Source: Pseudomonas sp. BMS12 (GTDB lineage Bacteria > Pseudomonadota > Gammaproteobacteria > Pseudomonadales > Pseudomonadaceae). From it: a DNA stretch of 64,000 bases. Numbering within the stretch: position 1 is the stretch's first letter; every line of letters starts with the position of its first letter. The notes beneath the pieces are model-generated. The model saw nothing but the letters and a program-made list of their open reading frames with translations, searched no databases and was not told where the DNA came from. Shown in pieces: positions 50,458-59,270 of this stretch. Location: NCBI RefSeq assembly GCF_001592875.1, contig NZ_LSOF01000018.1:104236-168235 (forward strand), written 5' to 3'. The position numbers and the translations under genes were made by a program.

Positions 50458-52185
50458 ATGTCGCAGCAACGGCCAGCCGCCGATATCGCCCGGATGATCC
50501 TCGACGGTTTCGACGACTATCGCGCGCACTTTCGCGAGATCACCAACGGCGCCCGTGCGCGGTTCGAGCAGGCCCAGTGGCAGGAAGCGCAAGCCGCCTC
50601 GGCTGCGCGGATCAACCTCTACGAGGAGAAGGTCGCCGAAGTCAGCGAGCGCCTGCGCGAGGCCTTCGCCGATGAACAGCTGCTGGACATCGACCTGTGG
50701 CCGGTGGCCAAGAGCGCCTACATAAGCCTGATCAACCTGCGCAACGACGATGAGCTGGCCGAGACCTGGTACAACTCGATCTTCTGCGGCCTGTTCAGCC
50801 ATGACCAGATCAGCGATGGCTGCATGTTCATCCACACCACCCGGCCTTCGCTGCGCGCCCAGGAACGCACGCCGCAGACGCGCACCTACCACCCGCGCGG
50901 CGACCTCAACCAGGCGCTGCGGCAGATCTTCACCGACTACCGCTACGGTGTCGGCTACGAGGATCTGGAGCGTGATCTGGGCAAGCTCGAACAGCAGCTG
51001 CGCAGCAACCTGCCGGACTGGGTGTGCAAGGACCAGGCGCTGACCATCGAGCTGTTCTCCTCGACCCTGTATCGCAACAAGGGCGCCTACCTGGTAGGGC
51101 GCATCTTCACCCCGGACGAGCAGTGGCCGCTGGTGTTCCCGTTGCTGCATCGCGAAGGTCAGGGCATTCAGATCGATACGCTGATCACCGACGAGTCGGA
51201 AGTCTCGATCATCTTCTCTTTCACCCGTTCCTATTTCATGGTGCGGGTGGACATTCCGGCGGAGTTCATCGGCTTCCTCAAACGCATCCTGCCGGGCAAG
51301 CACATCGCCGAGCTGTACACCTCGATCGGTTTCTACAAGCACGGCAAGTCGGAGTTCTACCGCTCGCTGATCAATCATCTGGCCAACACCGATGACCGCT
51401 TCATCATGGCGCCGGGCGTGCGCGGCATGGTCATGAGCGTATTCACGCTGCCGGGCTTCAACACCGTGTTCAAGATCATCAAGGATCGCTTCTCGCCGTC
51501 GAAGAACGTCGACCGCGCCACGGTGATCGAGAAATACCGCCTGGTGAAGAGCGTCGACCGGGTAGGGCGCATGGCCGATACCCAGGAGTTCGCCGACTTC
51601 CGCTTCCCCAAGGCCAAGTTCGAGCCCGAGTGCCTGGCCGAACTGCTGGAAGTGGCGCCGTCCACGGTGGAGATCGAGAACGGCGACACCGTGCTGATCC
51701 GCCACTGCTGGACCGAACGACGCATGACCCCACTAAACATCTACCTGGAGCACGCCAACGAGGCGCAGGTGAAGGAGGCGCTGGAGGACTACGGCCTGGC
51801 CATCAAGCAGCTGGCCGCCGCCAACATCTTCCCTGGCGACATGTTGCTGAAGAACTTCGGCGTCACTCGCCACGGTCGGGTGGTGTTCTACGACTACGAC
51901 GAGATCAGCTACCTCACCGAGATCAACTTCCGCCGCATTCCGCCGCCACGCTACCCGGAGGACGAGATGGCCTCCGAGCCCTGGTACTCGGTGGCGCCGC
52001 TGGATGTGTTCCCAGAGGAGTTCCCGCCGTTTCTGTTCGTCGATCTCGGCCAGCGCCGGTTGTTCAGCCAGCTGCACGGGGATCTGTACGACGCCGACTA
52101 CTGGAAAGGCCTGCAGGAGGCGATCCGCGCCGGCAAGGTGATCGACGTGTTTCCCTACCGGCGCAAGGCGGATCTGATCGCCTGA
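50458..52185 (+). CDS. aceK: Isocitrate dehydrogenase kinase/phosphatase
   Basis: A 575-aa AceK, the bifunctional enzyme that inactivates or restores isocitrate dehydrogenase and so controls flux into the glyoxylate bypass. The N-terminal regulatory part holds the AMP-binding region; the kinase-like part has the ATP-binding stretch with FTLPGFNTVFKIIKDRFSPSK and the catalytic segment FPGDMLLKNFGVTRHGRVVFYDYDEI. Length is typical. It is monocistronic, with a strong terminator following and 127 bp before it. Confidence 0.95.
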   Translation: MSQQRPAADIARMILDGFDDYRAHFREITNGARARFEQAQWQEAQAASAARINLYEEKVAEVSERLREAFADEQLLDIDLWPVAKSAYISLINLRNDDELAETWYNSIFCGLFSHDQISDGCMFIHTTRPSLRAQERTPQTRTYHPRGDLNQALRQIFTDYRYGVGYEDLERDLGKLEQQLRSNLPDWVCKDQALTIELFSSTLYRNKGAYLVGRIFTPDEQWPLVFPLLHREGQGIQIDTLITDESEVSIIFSFTRSYFMVRVDIPAEFIGFLKRILPGKHIAELYTSIGFYKHGKSEFYRSLINHLANTDDRFIMAPGVRGMVMSVFTLPGFNTVFKIIKDRFSPSKNVDRATVIEKYRLVKSVDRVGRMADTQEFADFRFPKAKFEPECLAELLEVAPSTVEIENGDTVLIRHCWTERRMTPLNIYLEHANEAQVKEALEDYGLAIKQLAAANIFPGDMLLKNFGVTRHGRVVFYDYDEISYLTEINFRRIPPPRYPEDEMASEPWYSVAPLDVFPEEFPPFLFVDLGQRRLFSQLHGDLYDADYWKGLQEAIRAGKVIDVFPYRRKADLIA

Positions 52186-52189
52186 ATTG

Positions 52190-52219
52190 AGTGCGGCTGG
52201 AGAGGCCGCACTTTTTTTC
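52190..52219 (+). terminator. Intrinsic terminator after aceK
   Basis: AGTGCGGC (52190-52197) pairs with GCCGCACT (52205-52212) across a 7-base loop, followed by seven T's. It starts 5 bp after the aceK stop codon. Confidence 0.88.
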
Positions 52220-52324
52220 AGGTTATTTGATGGTGGCCTTGTGCTGTATCGGTACGTATGTGCTAGACCAAATGGGTGTTAGTCGTGCAGTCCTCTGCCA
52301 CCATTACCCAGGGATGGTCAGCCC

Positions 52325-53890
52325 ATGCGTCAGAACCTGCCTGTCACTCAGCGCGAGCGTACCTTTACCGATGCTGAGCGGTTGATTTCCACCACCGACC
52401 TCAACAGCAAGATCACCTACGTCAACGATGCCTTCGTCGCGATCAGCGGCTTTTCCCGCGAGGAGCTGGTCGGCGAGCCGCACAACATCGTGCGTCATCC
52501 CGACATGCCGCCAGGGGTGTTCGGCCACATGTGGGAGACCATCAAACAGGGCAAACCCTGGATGGGCATCGTCAAGAATCGCTGCAAGAACGGCGATCAT
52601 TACTGGGTCAGCGCCTATGTGACGCCGATCTACGAGAACGGCAAGATGTCCGGCTACGAGTCGGTGCGCTCGGTGCCCAGCGAGGCGCAGAAAAGGCGCG
52701 CCGAGGCGCTCTATGCGCGGCTGCGTGCAGGCAAGCCGCCGGTGCCGAAGCTGGAATACTGGACCTATGACATCGTGCGCTCCTGGCCGCTGATCCTGGC
52801 GGGGCTGGTGATACTCGCCGGCCACTGGGTGCTCAGTGGCCCCTGGCTGCTGGCATTCATTGTCGCGGTGATGTTTGCCCTCGGCTCCTACCAGCTGTAC
52901 AGCAAGCGCCAGTTGATCCGGGGGACCCTGGCCGAGCATCCCAAGGCCTTCACCAGCGCCCTGGTCGCACTCACCTACAGCGACAACCGTGGCGCCCAGG
53001 CGCTGCTGGACATGGCCATGATCAGCGAGGAAGCGCGCCTGCAGACGGCGCTGACCCGTCTTGAGGATGCCGGCGAGAACGTGCGCAAGCGCGCGGCACA
53101 GTCGTCCGAGCTGTCGCGCTCCGGTGCCGATCTGCTGGAGCAGCAGCGCAGCGAGACGGATCAGTCGGCCACCGCCATCAATGAAATGGCAGCCACCATT
53201 CAGGAGGTGGCGCACAACGTCCAGAATACCTCGCATGCGGCCGAGGAAGCCGATCGCCTGGCCCAGCAAGGGCGCAGCCTGGCTGGTGGCAGCCTGCAGG
53301 CCATGCAGCAGATGGCCGGCGCGGTGCAGGAAATCGGTCAGGCGGTGAACGAACTGGCTTCCTCGACCCAGTCGATCGGCAGCGTCGCCGATGTGATCAC
53401 CTCCATCGCCGAGCAGACCAATCTGCTGGCCCTCAACGCCGCCATCGAAGCGGCTCGGGCCGGCGAGCAGGGTCGCGGCTTCGCCGTGGTAGCCGACGAA
53501 GTGCGGGCTCTGGCCGGGCGCACTCGCGAGTCCACCGAGCAAATCCACCAGATCATCTCTTCGCTGCGCAGTGGTGCGGACAAGGCGGTGAACACCGCCA
53601 GTCGCGGCCAGGAAATCTCCCGCGACAGCGTGCGCAGTGTCGAGGAGGTGCGCGAAGCGCTGGATGGCATCAGTCAGGCGGTCACACGCATCACCGGCAT
53701 GAGCCAGCAGATGGCTGCGGCCTCCGAGCAGCAGGCGCATGTGGCTGAAGACATCAGTCGGCAGATCACCCGTATCGCCCAGCTCTCCGACCACAGCGCC
53801 GGCCAGGCCCAGCAAGGCGTGGGTATCAGCCAGGAACTGGAGCAGATGGCCGAGTACCTGCACAGCCTGGCGGAGCGCTTCAACCGCTGA
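52325..53890 (+). CDS. aer: Aer-type PAS-containing methyl-accepting chemotaxis receptor
   Basis: A 521-aa receptor. Residues about 12-120 form a PAS domain (FTDAERLISTTDLNSKITYV; VAISGFSREELVGEPHNIVRHPDMP), the classic Aer start. Two adjacent membrane helices follow near 158-198, then a methyl-accepting signalling domain with the hairpin-tip sequence IAEQTNLLALNAAIEAARAG and FAVVADEVRALAGRT. No large periplasmic domain is present, which fits an energy or oxygen sensor using FAD in the PAS domain. The start MRQNLPVTQRE is typical. It lies in the same direction as the DTW-domain gene. Confidence 0.9.
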   Translation: MRQNLPVTQRERTFTDAERLISTTDLNSKITYVNDAFVAISGFSREELVGEPHNIVRHPDMPPGVFGHMWETIKQGKPWMGIVKNRCKNGDHYWVSAYVTPIYENGKMSGYESVRSVPSEAQKRRAEALYARLRAGKPPVPKLEYWTYDIVRSWPLILAGLVILAGHWVLSGPWLLAFIVAVMFALGSYQLYSKRQLIRGTLAEHPKAFTSALVALTYSDNRGAQALLDMAMISEEARLQTALTRLEDAGENVRKRAAQSSELSRSGADLLEQQRSETDQSATAINEMAATIQEVAHNVQNTSHAAEEADRLAQQGRSLAGGSLQAMQQMAGAVQEIGQAVNELASSTQSIGSVADVITSIAEQTNLLALNAAIEAARAGEQGRGFAVVADEVRALAGRTRESTEQIHQIISSLRSGADKAVNTASRGQEISRDSVRSVEEVREALDGISQAVTRITGMSQQMAAASEQQAHVAEDISRQITRIAQLSDHSAGQAQQGVGISQELEQMAEYLHSLAERFNR

Positions 53891-53942
53891 TGGCGGCAAC
53901 CTCCGCCGCCTGTGGCACACTGCGCGGCGGAGGTTGCCTGTC

Positions 53943-54539
53943 ATGTCCCGTGTTCGTTGCGAGCGCTGCGCTCGCCCGCAGAGCCACTGTCTCTGTCACC
54001 TGATTCCCCGTCTGTCGAGCCGTACCCGGGTGCTGATCCTGCAGCACCCGGACGAGGTCGGGCATGCCCTCAATACCGCGCGTCTGGCTGCGCTCGGCCT
54101 GGAAAATGCCGAGCTGAAGGTGGGCGAGACTTTCGCCGAGCTGCAGCAGTGGCTGGACCCCGCCTACCGCACCTGCCTGCTGTTTCCCGGCGAAACGGCG
54201 CAGCCCCTGCCACTGCCCATGGCCGAGGCAGATGACCGGCCTTTGCTGCTGGTGGTGCCGGACGGTACCTGGCGCAAGGCACGCAAGCTGCTGCACCTCA
54301 ATCCCGTGCTGGCTGCGTTGCCACGGGTTTGCCTGCCTGCCGGCCTGACCTCGCGCTACCGCCTGCGCAAGGCACCAGGCGAGGGGGCGTTGGCGACCAT
54401 CGAGGCGATAGTCGCGGCTCTCGAACTACAGGAAGCGCCACGCTGCTTCGCCGAATTGCTGCGGCCTTTCGAGGCCCTGATCGAAGGGCAGATCGCAGCG
54501 ATGGGGCAAGAAACCTTCAGGCGTAACCATGGCGGCTGA
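53943..54539 (+). CDS. DTW-domain tRNA-uridine aminocarboxypropyltransferase (TapT-like)
   Basis: A 198-aa DTW-domain protein. An N-terminal Cys cluster (CERCARPQSHCLC) probably binds zinc, and the DTW motif region is VVPDGTWRKARKLL (about residues 98-111). In E. coli the family member TapT makes acp3U in tRNA variable loops. The ATG at 53943 gives the family N-terminus. It is 52 bp after the aer gene. Confidence 0.85.
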   Translation: MSRVRCERCARPQSHCLCHLIPRLSSRTRVLILQHPDEVGHALNTARLAALGLENAELKVGETFAELQQWLDPAYRTCLLFPGETAQPLPLPMAEADDRPLLLVVPDGTWRKARKLLHLNPVLAALPRVCLPAGLTSRYRLRKAPGEGALATIEAIVAALELQEAPRCFAELLRPFEALIEGQIAAMGQETFRRNHGG

Positions 54540-54621
54540 GCGAATACGGTATCCGGCCCCGTATTCGCCAGGCCGCGGCCCGCGATGAAAATGCGCGGCT
54601 CATGACCGCCGCAATAAGTGC

Positions 54622-54652
54622 TTGACCTCAAGTCAACTTGAATTTGTAGCCT
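54622..54652 (+). promoter_or_regulatory. SoxR-box-like MerR-type promoter upstream of the flavodoxin gene
   Basis: CCTCAAGTCAACTTGAAT (54626-54643) closely resembles the SoxR-box palindrome CCTCAAGTTAACTTGAGG. It overlaps a -35-like TTGACC (54622-54627), and 19 bp lie between this and TAGCCT (54647-54652), a possible weak -10. The long 19-bp spacer with the operator inside it is the hallmark of MerR-family promoters. The start codon is 55 bp downstream. Confidence 0.65.
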
Positions 54653-54706
54653 CAACTTACGCCTTCTCAGAGGCTTCTATAGGTTCAGATTCCTGGAGCG
54701 CACGTC

Positions 54707-55300
54707 ATGAAGAAAGTCGCCATCATCTACCACAGTGCCCATGGGCATACCGAGTTCATCGCCGAACAGATTCTCGCCGGGATTGCCACTGTTCCGTCCG
54801 TCCAGGCAGACCTGCTGCAGGCCCAGGCGCTGCTGAAAGAGCCGGATGCCTTGCTTGAATATGACGGATTCATTCTCGGCTCCTCCACCTACTTCGGTGG
54901 GGTTAGCGCGCCGTTCAAGGCCTTCATGGACGCCACCGGGCCGCTGTGGCGTCATCAGCGCCTGCGCGGACGCCTGGCGGCCGGCTTCAGCGTTTCGTCG
55001 CTCGCCTCCGGGGACAAGCAGTCCACCTTGCTGTCGCTGTTCGTCTTCGCCATGCAGCATGGCCTGCTCTGGGTAGGCAACCCGGTTCTTCCCGAACAGC
55101 TCAATGGCGTCCCCGAAAACGAGGCGGCTAACCGACTGGGTTCCTGGTCCGGGCTGATGGCCCAGGCCGAGAAAGCCTCGCCCGGACATGCCTTTGTGCC
55201 AGGTGATATCAAGACGGCTCGGATGTTTGGCGTGACCTTCGCGAAGACGCTACTGCGCATGCAGGATGCTACGGGCCACCAAGGCCAGGAGGTGGCGTGA
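54707..55300 (+). CDS. Flavodoxin/WrbA-like NAD(P)H-dependent oxidoreductase
   Basis: A 197-aa flavodoxin-fold protein. The FMN phosphate loop is YHSAHGHTEFIAEQI (residues about 7-21), and GSSTYFGGVSAPFKAFMDATG around residue 65 matches the FMN-binding second loop of WrbA/NADPH-dependent reductases. It may reduce quinones in two-electron steps. A SoxR-box-like promoter lies upstream, suggesting induction by redox-cycling compounds. It overlaps a DUF2798 gene by 4 bp (GTGATG). Confidence 0.86.
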   Translation: MKKVAIIYHSAHGHTEFIAEQILAGIATVPSVQADLLQAQALLKEPDALLEYDGFILGSSTYFGGVSAPFKAFMDATGPLWRHQRLRGRLAAGFSVSSLASGDKQSTLLSLFVFAMQHGLLWVGNPVLPEQLNGVPENEAANRLGSWSGLMAQAEKASPGHAFVPGDIKTARMFGVTFAKTLLRMQDATGHQGQEVA

Positions 55301-55527
55301 TGATTCCTGTCAGATACACGCCAGTGCTGTTTGCCCTGATCCTTTCCGGGCTTATGTCGCTTCTGGTTTCTGCCGTGTCCACGCTACGGGTACTGGGCGC
55401 CGGTCCGGGCTTCATCGAAACCTGGTTGAGTGCCTGGCTGGCGGCATGGCTGTTCGCGTTTCCGACTGTGCTGCTGGTCGCTCCGTTGACGCGTCGCTTG
55501 GTCGGCTTGCTGACCCGCCCCGAGTAG
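55297..55527 (+). CDS. DUF2798 membrane protein
   Basis: A 76-aa protein with two hydrophobic segments (about residues 8-28 and 40-62), matching the pattern of DUF2798 (LFALILSGLMSLLVSAVSTL; WLSAWLAAWLFAFPTVLLVAPLTRRLV). It is translationally coupled to the flavodoxin-type gene. The function is unknown. Confidence 0.8.
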   Translation: MMIPVRYTPVLFALILSGLMSLLVSAVSTLRVLGAGPGFIETWLSAWLAAWLFAFPTVLLVAPLTRRLVGLLTRPE

Positions 55528-55537
55528 CGCGTCGCAG

Positions 55538-56896
55538 CTAGCGCTCGCGAAGCGCCTCGGAGCGGGCCTTGAGGACCGGCTTGAGCAGGTAGTCGAGCAC
55601 GCTCTTCTGACCGGTGACGATGTCGACGGTGGCGACCATGCCGGGGATGATCAGCAGCGGATGCTCGTCGCTGCCCAGGTGGCTTTTGTCGGTGCGCACC
55701 TGGATCAGGTAGAAGCTGTTGCCTTCCTCGTCGGTGATGGTGTCGGCGCTGATCAGCTCCAGCTTGGCCTTGAGCCCGCCGTAGATGGTGAAGTCGTAGG
55801 CGGTGAACTTGACCATGGCCTTTTGCCCGGGATGCAGGAAGGCGATGTCCTGCGGGCGCACGCGAGCCTCGATCAGCAGGTTGTCTTCCAGGGGCACCAC
55901 TTCCACCATCGAATCGCCGGGCTGCACCACACCGCCGATGGTGTTGACCTTGAGCACTTTGATCACGCCATGTACCGGCGAGACGATGGTGGTACGGCTG
56001 ACCCTGTCCTGGATGGCGACACTGGTGGAGGTGATTTTCTTCAGTTCGGTGCGGACCTCGTTGAGCTCTTTCAGCGCTTCGGTCTGGAAGGTCAGGGTCG
56101 ATTCCTTGAGTTTGCTCTCGATCTCCTGCATGGCGGCTTCGGCCCTGGGGATGGCCAGGGTGGTGGCATCCAGGGAGCCGCGCATCTCAACCGCGCTACG
56201 CCGCAGGCGCAGAATCTCCACCTCGGAAATGGCGCCGGTGCCCACCAGTGGCTGCGACATGTTCAGTTCCTGTTGGATCAGGCCAAGGCTGGAGCGGTAC
56301 TGCTGGGCCTTGGCGCGAAACTCTGCCAGCTCCTGGGTTTTCTGCCGCAGCTGTTCCCTGAGGGTGTTCTGCTCGCTTTCCAGGCGCCGCTGGCGTGAGC
56401 TGTACAGGGCCATTTCGTCCTCGACCAGTTGCGGTGCCTGCTGCACCAGTTCCTCCGGTAGCGCCAGCGGTCGGCCTTCGGCTTCGGCACTGAGTCGCGC
56501 GACCCTGGCCTGCAGTGCCAGGCGGTCGGCTTCGGTTTCGCCCTTGTTGGAAATGAAACGGGTGGCATCCAGGCGCAGCAGCACGTCGCCTTTGTCCACC
56601 ACCTGGCCTTCGCGGACGAAGATCTCGGTAACGATGCCGCCTTCCAGATTCTGGATGACTTGCACCTTGCTGGACGGAATGGCCTTGCCTTCGCCGGTAG
56701 TGACTTCCTCCAGCACCGCGAACTTGGCCCAGAGCAAGGCCACGATCAGGCAGATGCTGACGCTCCAGACGGTGGCCCGGGCCAGCCAGGGAGAGTCTTC
56801 CAGCATCGCGCCATCCACTTCCGGCATGAATTCGGTGTCCTGCTTCTGCCGGTTGAGGCTGCCGAAGTAGTCGCGCAGGGATTGGCTCAGGTCCAT
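55538..56896 (-). CDS. lapC: Type I secretion membrane fusion protein (HlyD family, LapC-like)
   Basis: A 452-aa periplasmic adaptor for the adhesin exporter. One N-terminal membrane helix (residues about 40-60) is followed by a biotinyl-lipoyl-like domain (VTEIFVREGQVVDKGDVLLRLD), a long coiled-coil hairpin (about 115-310), then a beta-barrel part and the C-terminal HlyD signature (HPLLIIPGMVATVDIVTGQKSVLDYLLKPVLK). The start has CAGGAG 9 bases upstream. It is the last gene of the lapE-lapB-lapC operon; a 147-bp inverted-repeat element separates it from lapB. Confidence 0.92.
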   Translation of the reverse strand: MDLSQSLRDYFGSLNRQKQDTEFMPEVDGAMLEDSPWLARATVWSVSICLIVALLWAKFAVLEEVTTGEGKAIPSSKVQVIQNLEGGIVTEIFVREGQVVDKGDVLLRLDATRFISNKGETEADRLALQARVARLSAEAEGRPLALPEELVQQAPQLVEDEMALYSSRQRRLESEQNTLREQLRQKTQELAEFRAKAQQYRSSLGLIQQELNMSQPLVGTGAISEVEILRLRRSAVEMRGSLDATTLAIPRAEAAMQEIESKLKESTLTFQTEALKELNEVRTELKKITSTSVAIQDRVSRTTIVSPVHGVIKVLKVNTIGGVVQPGDSMVEVVPLEDNLLIEARVRPQDIAFLHPGQKAMVKFTAYDFTIYGGLKAKLELISADTITDEEGNSFYLIQVRTDKSHLGSDEHPLLIIPGMVATVDIVTGQKSVLDYLLKPVLKARSEALRER

Positions 56897-56912
56897 GGTC
56901 TCGTCTCCTGGC

Positions 56913-57059
56913 TAGCAGGCGGTTGAAAAACTACCTGCGTTGCCTGGCCGTTGTTAAAAACAGCCTCAAAATGCTCATTTACAGCTCGTAAACTGCGCTT
57001 TTTTCGGCTGTTTTTGCCTAGGCCAGCCTGCCTCGCTAACGTTTTTCAACAGCCTGCTA
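56913..57059. repeat. MITE-like inverted-repeat element between lapB and lapC
   Basis: The left end starts TAGCAGGCGGTTGAAAAAC and is an imperfect inverted copy (about 36 bp) of the right end, which ends GTTTTTCAACAGCCTGCTA. The inner region contains GAGGCTGTTTTT-like pieces and its own partial symmetry. The stop codon of lapB (57057-57059) lies in the right terminal repeat. The element forms a large hairpin in the operon mRNA and could act as a partial terminator or processing site. Confidence 0.65.
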
Positions 57060-59204
57060 GACGGCTGCAGGGCCGACTCGGCCCTTGCGCAGGGCGTCGA
57101 TGACGGCCTCTTTGGGACCATCGGCGACCACGTGGCCGTAGTCCAGCACGATCAGGCGATCGACCAGGCTGAGCATCGAGTTGCGGTGGGTGATGAGCAG
57201 CAGGGTCTTGCCCTGGGTCCAGCTGTGCAGCTTCTGGCGCAGGGCGTCTTCGCTGGAGTTGTCCATGGCGCTGGTAGGCTCATCGAGCAGCAGAATCGGT
57301 GGGTCCAGCAGCATCGCCCGGGCCAGCAATACCGCCTGACGCTGGCCACCGGAAAGCAGTTGGCCACGTTCGCCCACCGGGCGATCAAAGCCCTGTGGGT
57401 GCTGTCTGGCCAGGTCCGATACCCCGCAGAGGTCGGCCACTTCCAGCATGCGGCTGTCACTGACGTAGCGAGCGCCTAGGGTCAGGTTGTCGCGCAGGCT
57501 GCCAGCCAGCAGCGGCAGGTCGTGGGCGACGTAGCCGGTCTGGTGGCGCAGGTCGGCGACGTCGAGCTGGCGCAGGTCGAGACCGTCGAGCAGGATCTGC
57601 CCCTCGTCGGGGGTGTAGAAGTTCATGATCATCCGCGCCAGGGTGCTCTTGCCCGAGCCGCTGCGACCGATGATGCCGACCCGTTCACCGGCCTTGATGT
57701 GCAGGCTCACCTTGTTCAGGGCCGGGATGCTTTGCCCGGGGTAGCTGAAGCTCATCTGGCTGATGTCCAGGGCGCCTTTCAGGCGCGTACGCTCCAGGGG
57801 CCGTTGTTTGGTGTCGCGTTCTTGCGGCAGGGTCATCAGGGCATCGGTGCTGGTCATCGTTAGCCGCGCCTGCTGGTAGCGGGTGATCAGCCCGGCGATC
57901 TGCCCCAGTGGCGACAGGACCCGGCTGCCGAGCATGTAGCAGGCCACCAGCGCACCCACGCTGAGGTGGCCGGCGATGATGATGTAGACCCCGGACACGA
58001 TGGTGGCCATGCCGGCGAATTGCTGGAGGAACATGGTGCCATTGGTGGCCAGGGCTGCGAGGAAGCGCGAATGGCTATCCAGTCGGGTGAGGGCGCCGTG
58101 GGTTTTCTCCCAGCGGTGCTGGCGCTCGCTCTCGGCACTGCAGGCCTTGAGGGTTTCCAGGCCGCCCAGGGTCTCGATCAACAGGGCCTGACGCTCGGCG
58201 CCCAGAGCCAGGCTCTTTTGCACCGTGTCGCGCAGGCGGCTCTGGATGATCAGGGCGAAGATGGCAGTGATGGGGAAGGCCAGCAGCGGGATGACCACCA
58301 GCCAGCCGCCGAGCAGGCCGATGACCAGGATCATCAGCAGCGAGAAGGGCAGGTCGATGAGGCTGGTCAGGGTCACCGCCGTGAGGAATTCGCGTAGCCC
58401 CTGGAAGTCGTGAATGCTCTGGGCAAAGCCGCCGACTGTGGCGGGGCGGGCTTTCATCGACATACCGGTGATGCGTTCGAACAGCGTGGCGGAGAGCACC
58501 ACGTCGGTCTTCTTGCCGGCCACATCCAGCAGGTAGGCGCGCAGTACCCGCAGCAACAGCTCGAAACCGGTGCCGATGAACAGACCGATGGCCAGCACCC
58601 AGAGGGTGGAGGTGGCCTGGTTGGGCACTACCCGGTCGTAGGTCTGCATGACGAACAGCGGCACCATCAGGCCCAGCAGGTTGATCAGCAGGCTGGCCAG
58701 TACGGCATCGGTATACAGCCAACGCGACAGCTTGAGGGTGTCGCGGAACCAGGCTTCGACCCTGGGTACCAGGGGCGTGCGGACTTCTTCCAGTTCGTGG
58801 CGCGGTTTGGCGAAGAAAGCCTGACCACTGTATTCGAGGGCCAGGTGATCGCGGCTGACCCACTGCTCGCCGCCTTCGGCTTCGCAGGGCAGGATCAGCA
58901 ACTGGTTTTTCGGGCCCATCTTGCGCAGTACGGCGCTGCGGCCGTCTTTCAGCAGCAACAGTACCGGTAGGTTGAGAGGGGAAATGGCGCCGAGTTCGCG
59001 CCGCAGAATACGCCCCTGCAAGCCGGCACGGGCCGCCGCACGTGGCAGCAGCTCGGCACTCAGTCGCTGCTCCGGCATCGGCAGGCCAGCTGTCAGGCTG
59101 GCGCGGCTGGCGGGGCAGTCATGCAGGGTACAAAGGATCAACAGACCGTCGAGCAGCGGGTCGTCGTGACTCTGCCGCTGGTCGTCGGAGGGTCTCCGCT
59201 CCAT
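57057..59204 (-). CDS. lapB: Type I secretion ABC transporter (LapB-like)
   Basis: A 715-aa ABC exporter. Residues about 20-140 form a peptidase-like N-terminal domain without the Q-x-C catalytic motif of C39 peptidases. The transmembrane domain (about 155-440) is followed by the ATPase with Walker A GRSGSGKSTLAR, signature LLSGGQRQAVLLARA and Walker B ILLLDEPTSAMD. The start is uncertain: the ATG at 59204 has weak spacing to AGGAGT, and an in-frame TTG at 59213 fits that site better. It exports the LapA-type adhesin. It lies in an operon with lapE (upstream) and lapC. Confidence 0.92.
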   Translation of the reverse strand: MERRPSDDQRQSHDDPLLDGLLILCTLHDCPASRASLTAGLPMPEQRLSAELLPRAAARAGLQGRILRRELGAISPLNLPVLLLLKDGRSAVLRKMGPKNQLLILPCEAEGGEQWVSRDHLALEYSGQAFFAKPRHELEEVRTPLVPRVEAWFRDTLKLSRWLYTDAVLASLLINLLGLMVPLFVMQTYDRVVPNQATSTLWVLAIGLFIGTGFELLLRVLRAYLLDVAGKKTDVVLSATLFERITGMSMKARPATVGGFAQSIHDFQGLREFLTAVTLTSLIDLPFSLLMILVIGLLGGWLVVIPLLAFPITAIFALIIQSRLRDTVQKSLALGAERQALLIETLGGLETLKACSAESERQHRWEKTHGALTRLDSHSRFLAALATNGTMFLQQFAGMATIVSGVYIIIAGHLSVGALVACYMLGSRVLSPLGQIAGLITRYQQARLTMTSTDALMTLPQERDTKQRPLERTRLKGALDISQMSFSYPGQSIPALNKVSLHIKAGERVGIIGRSGSGKSTLARMIMNFYTPDEGQILLDGLDLRQLDVADLRHQTGYVAHDLPLLAGSLRDNLTLGARYVSDSRMLEVADLCGVSDLARQHPQGFDRPVGERGQLLSGGQRQAVLLARAMLLDPPILLLDEPTSAMDNSSEDALRQKLHSWTQGKTLLLITHRNSMLSLVDRLIVLDYGHVVADGPKEAVIDALRKGRVGPAAV

Positions 59205-59270
59205 GGTGGTCAAGTGCACTACTCCTGAGAGGCTGCCCGGCCCTGGAGCCGGGCAGCATCTTCGCCGGGA

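Noticed and set aside
57060..59200. LapB as an active C39 bacteriocin-type peptidase exporter
   Set aside because: The N-terminal domain lacks the catalytic Q-x-C pattern; the operon partner is a LapA-type adhesin without a double-glycine leader.
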